Source of the DNA: Heliocybe sulcata
Lineage: Eukaryota; Basidiomycota; Agaricomycetes; Gloeophyllales; Gloeophyllaceae
Length of the DNA: 64,000 nt
Assembly: GCA_004369045.1 (NCBI GenBank)
Contig: ML213503.1
Location: forward strand, 695,343-759,342
Direction: 5' to 3'
Made by a program: the position numbers and the translations under genes. Each line of letters begins with the position of its first letter. Position 1 is the stretch's first letter. The notes beneath the pieces are model-generated. The model was not told the origin of the DNA, did not search any database, and was given only the letters and a program-made list of their open reading frames with translations. Below, in pieces: positions 55,735-64,000 of the stretch.

Positions 55735-57803
55735 TCAAATCTGCCGTTTCCTAAACATGACCTCCGCGGTGCGGTTGGGGACGCGAGATACTCCGACCCA
55801 TTCGTCAGGCGGACGCACGCCCTCGTTCTCCAGTTTCACGTCGTAGTTCAGGACCAAGTGAGCCAGCATAGCCTTCAGCTCTGCTGCTGCGAAGAATCTT
55901 CCTGGACTGCCACCACGGTGAGACCGACTAAAACAGCCTTCCCTAACTGCTAGTACTCACCATGCATGTCGTCCGTGGCCAAAGCTTAGGTAGTCGTTTC
56001 CTGTACTGACCAACTGGTGCTTCGTACCCTCCCCCTCCGCCTCCCGCATTTCCGCGAAGCGCCATCCGTTGAATATATTCGCGTCTGCATAGTGCTCTTC
56101 GTCGGAATGAATGCATTGCGAGGCCACGGCGACGTGCGCCCCCACGGGTACACTTGTTCCGTCAGAGAACGTGTAAGGCTTGAGAACCTTCCTCTGTAAC
56201 GAGACTAAAGTAGGCGTCGATGTGAGGACAGAGGCGGATTTGGAGTCAGATAATACGCACTGCTGCCAATGCCGGTAAACCTTTGCGACTCTTTCAAGAA
56301 ACTGTCTATCCTCCACATTTTCTGCAAAGCCGCTCTAGACCAGCCTTCTTCCTTGATAACCGCTTCCGCTTCTTCTAGCAACGGCTGTATATACTCTGGA
56401 TTCGCAGCAAGGAAGTAGAGAGCTTGCGTAAATGCCTGTAGCGGGGGACAAGCGCATTGAATACATTCACACGGATACGCATTTGAAGACCATGTATTTA
56501 TCACGTACCATGGACGTCGTATGGATAGAGGCGAAATTGACGAGCAGAATCCGCATGGTCCAGTGCTCGAGGTCACGCTCTTCACCTTCCGCATCTTCAA
56601 GGAACCATTGCAGCATGTCGTTCTGTCCCTGGGTTAGGAATAGCCACAGTGAAGACCGTTAGGCGTACTGGCTTGTCTGTCCAGTCATTACCGTGCTCTT
56701 CCATCTTCCGCAGTCTTTCCTCGATTAGTGGCCGGAGGTGACTTGCTGCCGCTGCTACGGTGCGAGGTACGAGCGGCAGTCGGCTGCCAACAGCTCTATC
56801 CGCGCAGTGTCAATCGCAGGCTGAATAGACCGAAGACATAATCATACGGCTTTATGAACCGAGGGAAGAATCTCAGCAACAGGGCGCTCTTCATGACATC
56901 GAGCGTGAAGTTCACGGCGATCCGCCCATAGTCCGTGTTCCGACCTGCATGCTCGGAGTCTACGTCAGCCACAATGTATCGCGAAGATCCTGCGAAATCT
57001 TACACAAGGATGCTCCCGTGAGCGCACGATTACTCACCCTGCAGACTATCTGCATATTAGTGGACAGTGCAGGCAGCTTCACCCACTCTAAGAACGACGT
57101 GAATCATCACAGCGAGTCTGGAAGACTGCTAATAGCTTACCGTCTCCGTTGGGTGCCACCAAATCAGCGAACGCTGCTACGATCTCCTCATGAACATTCG
57201 GAAAGAGGGTATTCAGGTTGCGCGTGAGACGGCTCCGAATAATGCCCAGATGGTAGTCGTTACGTCGAGCCGCCGCTTTGTTGAGCCGCAGGGTGTAGTC
57301 AACAGAGATCAACTATATAAATGTTCGTCCTGAGTATGTAGAGTCTGATGAGGGTATGGGTACGTACGTCGTTGGTCGCACCAGAAAACGAGAGGACATC
57401 CTCAGGTGCATTCTTGACTTCGTCGATGAGCCTAGGACTGACAACTATTATCCACCGATTCAAGTCTGCAACTTTGAACGGGCTGCCTTTCAAGTTGAAC
57501 TATGGGATACGGTATTATCAGGTGAAACTCATCAGGTATGATCGAAGTCATCACCTTCTCGTATCCTTCACGAACAACCTGAGGGCTGTTCTTCAGAAGC
57601 CGCATGGCACCGATGTACGATGTCATAGGACCGGAAGGCCCTCCCACAGTGGGTATTCTCGCCAACTATGAGAACTAAGTCCATTAGAATCGAAGCGACA
57701 GCGTCATGGAACTTACCAGACGCTGCGTCGGGCTGAAGTACGCAGCGTACAACACATACGCTACGAAGACTGCTGCTACCCCATAAACCAGAGTCTCTGC
57801 CAT
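55735..57803 (-). CDS. Cytochrome P450 (tandem copy 1)
   Basis: The ATG at 57803 starts an N-terminal membrane anchor (AETLVYGVAAVFVAYVLYAA). Then come PTVGGPSGPMTSYIGAMRLL, FNLKGSPFKVADLNRWIIVV and PEDVLSFSGATND. Further blocks: RSRLTRNLNTLFPNVHEEIV, EWVKLPALSTNMQIVCRVSN, RIAVNFTLDVMKSALLLRFF; I-helix LVNFASIHTTSM; ALYFLAANPEYIQPLLEEAE; the ExxR helix DSFLKESQRF; and the heme loop YLSFGHGRHACPGRFFAAAE, with the cysteine codon split by an intron. The end is VPNRTAEVMFRKRQI. It looks whole and functional, about 500 residues. The family resembles fungal ent-kaurene-oxidase-like or CYP512-like P450s (tentative). A TATA box (TATATAAAAA) lies about 45 bp upstream. Confidence 0.88.
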
Positions 57804-57846
57804 AATGCTGGGGTGTCTCGAGATGATACCCGGGTAGCTATCGCGG

Positions 57847-57856
57847 TTTTTATATA
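57847..57856 (-). promoter_or_regulatory. TATA box of P450 copy 1
   Basis: TATATAAAAA on the minus strand, about 44-53 bp before the start codon at 57803. Confidence 0.55.
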
Positions 57857-58326
57857 GGCCTTAGCGATAGCTAAACTAAGCCCCGTCAAAATTCTCTGCG
57901 CTGGTCAATCGCTCCCTGGGTGTTGGCTTTGAGTTATCGTGGTGTTCTCACGAGTGCTTTTGTTCTTAGCTTGAGCTTGATCACCGAAGGAACATGAAAT
58001 CATCCGTGTGACCTGCCCGCAATGGCGAGGCAGGGGCTGCACCAAGCAATGGGCGACGATCAATTCCCGCTCGAACGATCTCTCAATTAGGTGCTCACCT
58101 CTCCACCAAACAACGTAATAAAGTTCCCCAATATCAATTCCAGCAGGCTTCTTTTCGACGGTCAATGAAAAGCCGGACACGTAAGAAACAAATTGTCATC
58201 CACGGAGCAGTCCATCCCGGTCAGAATGAAGCCTTTCCCCTCAGACAGTCATACCATCCGTAGGAGAGAGCTGAATTTCCAAATCACGGGACAGGGAGGT
58301 ATTATAGTACAATGTTGCCAGGGTGC

Positions 58327-60384
58327 TTATAGCTGCCGCTTCCTAAACAAGACCTTCGCTGTACGATTGGGCGACCGGGACGTGGATAGCCACAGGTCCT
58401 TGGGCCGCACGCCTTCGGCTTCAAGCTTGACGTCGTAGTTCATGACCAAGTGAGCCATCATGGCCTTCAACTCCGCCGCGGCGAAGAACCGGCCAGGGCT
58501 GTAAAGCAAGGGTTGTCAGTCAGGCAGAGAGGGGGCAATGCCAGCCCACTGAACATACCACGCGTGCCGCCCATGTCCGAATGGTATATAGTCCGTCGTA
58601 GTGCTGACGAATTGGTGCTTGGTGCTCTCGCCATCGCCGTCGCGCATGTTGGCGAACCGGAACCCGTCAAAGACAGCACCACTCGGATAGTTTTCGTCGT
58701 CCATATGAGTTCCCTGAGCGTCGCAAGCGAGGTGTACTCCAGGAGGTATCTTGGTTCCGTCAGATAGGGTGAAGGGCTTCATGACCCTGCGGGTCATGGC
58801 GACTGTGAATGTTGGAATAAGTGCCAATCAAACAAACGAGAGTGAAGAACGCACGAGCATCAAGACCGGTAAGTCTTTGCGACTCACGCAAGAAACTGTC
58901 GAGCTTGCGCATCTTCTGCATAGAAGCCTTGCTCCATCCTTCCTCCTCGACCACACGTTCAATTTCTTCCCGCATGGGACCCAAATAGTGTTCAGGGTTG
59001 GCGGCGAGGTGGAAGAGAGCCAGAGTAAAACTCTATATTGGTCGGTCAGTCATATGTGAAACAAGACGTCGATCATGGTACCATGGAAGAAGTGTGAATG
59101 GCGGCGAAGTTGACTACCATCATGCGTATGGTCCAGTTGGTCACTGTTCTCTCGTCACCCTCGGCGTCCTCCAAGAGCCATTGCAGCATATCATTCTTTT
59201 GGTACGTGTTGAACGATTAAGCTGGTGGATATGTGAATATAACAACTACGTACAGGTCTGTCCGTCCATTCGTCGCCATACTCTTCCATCGTGCGGAGCC
59301 TATCCTCGATTATTGGCCTAAGATGCTTCTCGATGCGACGAACGGTCCGAGGTACAAGCGTGAGCATATTCCCGAGCGCCCTGCTCATGGAGGTTACAGC
59401 ACCCTCCTTGCTAATCGTGACGAGATATGCTCACGGTCTCATAATCCGCGGGAACATGTTCAAAAAGAAGGCGCTAGCCATCACGTCGATGGCAAAATTA
59501 ACGTTTGCTTTGCAGTAGTCCTTATTGCGACCTGATGATTGACAATCGTACGTTGTAATAAGGAGAACATAAAATGACGACTCACAAAGAGGCAGGCCGA
59601 CAAAGACACGGTTGGAAGCACGGCAAACCACCTGCATGACGGTGTCGAGGGCTGGAAGGGCAAGCCATTCTGATCACAACGATGGGTCATACGAAGTTGT
59701 TAGGACTTAAGGTGGAACCCACCGTCTCCCTTGGGAGCTATGATTTCGTTCAGAGCAGTAAAGACCTCATCCTTAACCTCTGGAAATATCGAGGTGAGGC
59801 TCCGGGTCAATTGCGATCGTACGATTGGAATGTGATATTCGTTGGTGTGAACATTCGGGCCTAACGTGTACTCAATAGATACGGTCTGATCCTTGATCTA
59901 TCAAACAGCTCAACGACACAGGAGTTGCGTACGTACATCGTTGATCGCTTCAGCGAACGACAGGACGTCGTCAGGTGCACGGCGGACTTCGTCAATTAGC
60001 TTGGACCCGCTAACTACGACCAGCCAAGTGTCCATCTTGGCTATCTTAAACGCTCGGCCCTTGAACTTCCAGGGCGCGGAATATCACAATCAGCAACGTT
60101 GATGTGTCCAGTACGTGTAAAGCATACCAACCTTGTCGTAACCTTCCTGTATCATACCAGGCGCATCGTAGAGATACCGGAACGCGCCAATATACGAGAC
60201 GAGGGGTCCCGAAGGACCAATGGTGGGTATTGCATCGAGCTTCATGCAGATGTTAGCATATTGACCACAACCAGATATATATGGATGGACTGACAGCACG
60301 CCTGTCTTTATTGAAGAAGTTAAAGAGCAGAAACGACAACAGCGCTACCCCGGTCGCTCCGTATACGAAGGACGCGTCCAGCAT
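58327..60384 (-). CDS. Cytochrome P450 (tandem copy 2)
   Basis: The ATG at 60384 is followed by an anchor (MLDASFVYGATGVALLSFLL). Order of motifs equals copy 1: PTIGPSGPLVSYIGAFRYLY; MDTWLVVVSGSKLIDEVR; PDDVLSFAEAIND; CRASNRVFVGLPLC; RNKDYCKANVNFAIDVMASA; I-helix VVNFAAIHTSSM; LFHLAANPEHYLGPMREEIE; ExxR in DSFLRESQRL; KPFTLSDGTKIPPGVHLACD; and heme loop IPFGHGRHACPGRFFAAAEL. The tail is SPNRTAKVLFRKRQL. The heme cysteine codon is split TG/C by an intron at the same place as in the other two copies. It looks whole. Compared with copy 1 the SRS-like segments differ, so the substrate may differ. No stop occurs in the joined exons. Confidence 0.87.
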
Positions 60385-60870
60385 GATGATCAGGGAAGGA
60401 TGGTAGGTGGTCTGAGAGCGAGCACTCTTTTAGCGGGGCTTGGATCCACACGCCTACGCGGGACCAATAAGTGATTCCGGATTCATGGTTACGAGTTTAC
60501 GAGAAAAATCATACCACCTGAGCGTATAGGGGAGCCCTCGGTGTAAGCTTTAAGCGTCGCCATCAATATCATTCTACCATTAATTACCATTAGAGCCTGA
60601 ACAGCGTACAGAATGGTCAACGCACCTCTGCTGTAGGCTGCTGCATTCCGATGATCAAGGAAGTGTTCACACATTTGAGAAGCTTTTCCGCTCACAGGAC
60701 AGCTGGCGTCACGCGTCACGACTCACGCGCCACGTCACGCGTCCTTGTGTGGGCTCATCTTGTCGGTCGGGACATCCATGACACATTTCAGGTGAGTCAG
60801 CACGGGCCCTCAAGCTCCGTATGTAATAGCAAAGTGCATACATATACCGTAAACTTCAACAAAATTGCAA
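60385..60870. other. Intergenic region between P450 copy 2 and tRNA-Ala
   Basis: No gene is supported. A cluster of CACGCG/TCACG motifs lies at about 60709-60742, 330 bp upstream of P450 copy 2. It contains two CACGCGTC units. Confidence 0.45.
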
Positions 60871-60976
60871 GGGCACTTGGCACAGTGGTAGCGCGCACGC
60901 TTCGCATTACCGTTGCGTAATCTGATTATGTAACGGAATCTGCGTGAGGACCGGAGTTCAATCCTCCGAGTGTCCA
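60871..60976 (+). tRNA. tRNA-Ala (anticodon CGC) with a 34-nt intron
   Basis: Acceptor stem GGGCACT pairs with AGTGTCC, including the G3-U70 pair that marks alanine tRNAs; discriminator A at 60976. D arm contains GTGGTAG. The anticodon stem CACGC pairs with GCGTG at 60942-60946. The loop is TTCGCA then T, with anticodon CGC at 60903-60905. The intron 60907-60940 sits after position 37, the canonical nuclear site. The T arm is CGGAG-TTCAATC-CTCCG. A run of five T follows at once, a polymerase III terminator. The D stem has one mismatch. No CCA is encoded, as normal in eukaryotes. Confidence 0.93.
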
Positions 60977-60981
60977 TTTTT
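60977..60981 (+). terminator. Pol III terminator of tRNA-Ala
   Basis: TTTTT directly after the discriminator base. Confidence 0.75.
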
Positions 60982-61107
60982 CTTCCTCATCGAATATCCC
61001 TCGCAATGGCGTTGGCTCTTTGCCACCAGAGCCAAGTCTCTGCATTTAAGGACGAAGTCTATGGTTGTACACACAATCGGCATCTAGCTACTGTCCAGCA
61101 CTCATCG

Positions 61108-63185
61108 CTACACCTGTCGCTTCCTAAACAGAACCTTGGCTTTGGCGTTGGGACTAGAGACGGGGCCGAACCATCTGTCGGGTGGCCGAACTCCTTCATT
61201 CTCCAGCTTCACGTCATATGCCACGACAAGATGTGCCAACATAGTCTTCATAGTGTTGGCAGCGAAGAATCGGCCAGGGCTGTGGACCTATAAGCACGGG
61301 CTGACAAAGTGGTCAAAGTGGAAGACGCACCATGCATGTCTTCCATGCCCGAAGGGGACGTAGTCATTCCCAGTCGATGTTAGGTGTTGCTTACTGCTTT
61401 CACCTTCCCCTTTCGCGAACCTCAAGCCATCGAAGACGTCGGGGTCCGGGTAGTACTCCTCGTCGTGGTGAGTGGCAGCCTGAGCGGCGTTCACGTAGAC
61501 ACCGGGTGGAATAACGGTCCCGTCGGAGAAGGTAAATGGCTTCAGGGCTTTCCTGCTCATAGACACTGCAGCGAAGTAGACTCAGCGGTCCCGGATATCA
61601 TCAAAGAACTAAAGTGACGTACGGCAACCCTGCGCGCTGTACCTCATGGATTCCTTCAAGAAACTGTCGATCCTCCGCATCTTCTGCAATGACGCTCGGC
61701 TCCATCCTTCTCTGCCAACAATATCCTCCACCTCTTCGCGAAGAGGCTGGATGTACTGTGGATTCGCAGCGAGGTGGAACAGGGCATGCGTGAACGACTG
61801 TAACCATGGGTCCTGTCAGAGCTTCGGATTTGAAGAGGTAGAGCTCCACGCACCGAGGAAGTAGTGTGGATTGCAGCAAAGTTGACTGTCAGAATTCGAA
61901 GTGCCCAGTTCCGCACTGTCCGCTCTTCTCCCTGTGCATCTTCGATTAACCATGTTATGAGGTCTTTCTGAATAGATGGCGACGTGTCAGTATGATAGCC
62001 TGACGCGAACCCGAGTGAACGGAATTCACCGGCTTCTCCGCCCAGTCCTTGCCGTTCTCTTGCATCTTCTGGAGTCTGTCCTCGATTATTGGGCCAAGGT
62101 ATTCCACACCTCTTCCTATGGTCCCAGGAACCCTCGTCAATACGCGACCGACCAACCTGCGAAAAACGTGAGTGGTCATTACCGATATTGCGTATCTCGA
62201 CTGAGTGGACTTACGGTCTTAGGAATGTGGGGAACATATTGATTATGAAGGCGCCAAGTGCGACATCTATGGTGAACCCTATGCACAGGTCAATGTACCC
62301 CCGATTACGACCTGAAAGCATCACGGAGCTAAGTATCCAGGACGTGGAAAACTGGATACTATCCTTACAGAGCGGGAGGCCAACAAAGGCGCGGTTAGTG
62401 GCGCGAGTAATTATCCTAGACATTGCTTCGAGACCGGGTATCTCAATCCATTCTACGCTTGTCCCGTTAGATGTCACATATGAGTAACTGAAAATGATAG
62501 CTCACCGTTGCCTCCAGGCCGTACCTCATCGCTAAAAGCAGCGGCTACTTCGTCATGCATATCGTCAAAAGCATGACCTAGGTGGCGCGTAAGCTGGGTA
62601 CGAATAATGGGGATGTGATATTCGTTCTCTCGGATGTTGGGGCCCAAGGTGTATGCTATGGCGAGAGTCTGATGTGCGGTCAGAAAAGGTGAACGCTGTG
62701 TCCCGAAGAAGGTCGCTCACATCGTTTGTAGCCTCCACAAAGGACAGAACATCATCTGGAGCCATTCGAAATTCTTCCATCAGCTTCGGGCCAGTCACCA
62801 CAACCAGCCATCGGTCAGGCCTAGCAATTTTGAAGACCCCGCCTCGGTACTGGAATATCCGGTCAATTGGATTTGTCTACGCCTTCTCTTTAAGAAAGGG
62901 TGACTTACTCGAGAGTAACCCTGGTGGACCAAGTCCCTCGCGCCACGTACAAATCTGAACGCTCCGATGTAGGAAACGATAGGCTCGGAGGGTCCGCCAA
63001 CGGTAGGTATCCTGTCAAGCTGAATGTGCATTAGATCATGCGCATATCTTATGTGCACGCTTAGCACCTACACATCTCTGCTTAAAGCTGGATATCTTGG
63101 CAATATAGAGAAGAATAGCAATGATAATTGCTATTCCATAAGTCGATAATGACGGTGCTTGTGCGATGTCCAAGGGGAGAGCCAT
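61108..63185 (-). CDS. Cytochrome P450 (tandem copy 3)
   Basis: The ATG at 63185 gives MALPLDIAQAPSLSTYGIAI followed by IIAILLYIA, the membrane anchor. Then PTVGGPSEPIVSYIGAFRFV; GVFKIARPDRWLVVVTGPKL; PDDVLSFVEATND; RATNRAFVGLPLC; RNRGYIDLCIGFTIDVALGA; I-helix TVNFAAIHTTSS; LFHLAANPQYIQPLREEVED; DSFLKESMRY with ExxR; KPFTFSDGTVIPPGVYVNAA; heme loop VPFGHGRHACPGRFFAANTM; and tail KAKVLFRKRQV. The cysteine codon is again split by an intron. Copy 3 is the most diverged of the three (AANTMKTMLAH where the others have AAELKAM). It looks whole. The tRNA-Ala lies just past its 3' end, on the other strand. Confidence 0.87.
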
Positions 63186-64000
63186 TACCGAGATAACGGC
63201 GTACGGCGTGCAAGGTCGGCCTTTTGAAGAATTCAAGAATTCAGATCTCCCGATATTTGAACATGAGCGCAGAACCAAGCATCATGTTTGCGCGGTGTAT
63301 CACCGATGTGCCGCACTCGCAGCAACCAACCACTGGCCTCGTTAATTACGACTGTATCTGGCTCGGAGACAATGCGCTAACTGAATCAGGATTGTTATTG
63401 TGGCGCTAACGGGTCCGAATGTTTTGCAATGATAGCAGTCATTGGATTGCTGCCTTCTCCGTCGCGAAATTAAGATATCGGCTTTAGAAGGACTTTCTTA
63501 AGGCAGAGAAATCTATGACGCACTCAAATCGTGCAGTTTCGGAACACATCACACCAAACGACGGTGACTGGTATCCGGTCTTCAGCGCTTCAGCTCCTCT
63601 TGGGCATACGCTTGACGTGGTTGCGACGCAAGAAGAGCCAGAAGGTTATTTAAGTTGACCGGATCAGCCTGCGGCAGCTCGTCCTACTCCAATTACGACA
63701 GATTAATATCCGTGGCCTGAGAGTCCGATGTCTCCAGGAGTGTCGACAGCAAAATCGCGGGGACGGGGAGATGAAGCGGACAACTTCTAGGCTCGGGACC
63801 CACTGTGATTGGTGCAGACGTGCTGGCGTACGTAATCAAGATATTTGCCGGCCGGAGTGCACAGCCACAGTGTCAATCGCGATAATGACTTCATCCAAAC
63901 GGACCAGTGTCGGAATAGGCGGAGTGGCTAATCCTATGACTGCCCACTGACCGAAGACTTTCCCTCGCGTTTCTTGCCGTCAACCACGACGCTCTACCGC
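63186..64000. other. Upstream region of P450 copy 3 to the window edge
   Basis: No gene is supported. A short plus-strand frame at 63224-63409 lacks recognisable features. The P450 array may continue beyond this edge. Confidence 0.45.

Noticed and set aside
51187-63185. A complete biosynthetic gene cluster
   Set aside because: P450s and a hydrolase are present, but no core synthase, transporter or pathway regulator is in view.
63224-63409. Short plus-strand frame at the right edge
   Set aside because: Sixty residues with no features; it overlaps the expected promoter of P450 copy 3.

Overview
The window reads as nuclear DNA of a filamentous basidiomycete (class Agaricomycetes is most likely). 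Reasons: dense genes on both strands, many 50-60 bp spliceosomal introns with CTAAC-like branch sites, F-box proteins of the mushroom-expanded type, tandem P450s, and housekeeping proteins with fungal features (Sld2, Tea1-type kelch protein, Med7, Rsm25/mS23). All coding models are joined by eye across introns, so starts and some exon edges are inferred. The inner exon edges of the longest genes are not listed.

Layout. 1-6 kb: the end of a Ser/Pro-rich protein, a small conserved-looking unknown, another disordered protein, and a polytopic membrane carbon-nitrogen hydrolase of the apolipoprotein N-acyltransferase type. 6.7-17 kb: two paralogous 4-coumarate-CoA-ligase-like enzymes, both ending in peroxisomal-type tripeptides (PKL and SKL). 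Between them lie MED7, a divergent BCL7-like protein, a metallothionein, and a gene-poor 2 kb. 17-25 kb: mitochondrial ribosomal protein mS23, proteasome subunit Rpn5, an F-box/LRR protein and replication factor Sld2. 26-30 kb: a proline-rich protein, a secreted guanyl-specific RNase of the T1 family, and splicing factor SF3A2/Prp11. 30.9-32.35 kb: a short hAT DNA transposon with TIRs and a perfect 8-bp target duplication, sitting in the short intergenic space between divergent SF3A2 and RRP5. 32-43 kb: RRP5 and a long kelch/coiled-coil Tea1-type polarity protein. 43-53 kb: gene-poor DNA with a decayed duplication, an alpha/beta-hydrolase lipase, an F-box gene with a decayed partial copy beside it, and a type II membrane S33/TAP-type hydrolase. 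53-63 kb: another F-box gene, then three tandem P450s with an intron-bearing tRNA-Ala(CGC) between the second and third.

How genes may work together. The two ligases could activate carboxylic acids for peroxisomal metabolism. MED7 and the BCL7-like gene share a 172-bp divergent promoter. The three P450s are likely a secondary-metabolism or detoxification array that may continue past the right edge; no terpene synthase, PKS or NRPS is in view. The most striking gene-structure signals are very small coding exons: 8 nt in SF3A2, 11 nt carrying the lipase nucleophile, and a coding exon of only ATG in the metallothionein. There is also a GC-AG intron, and an intron that splits the heme-cysteine codon in all three P450s. 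I found no CRISPR array, no operon structure and no clear undescribed multi-gene system.
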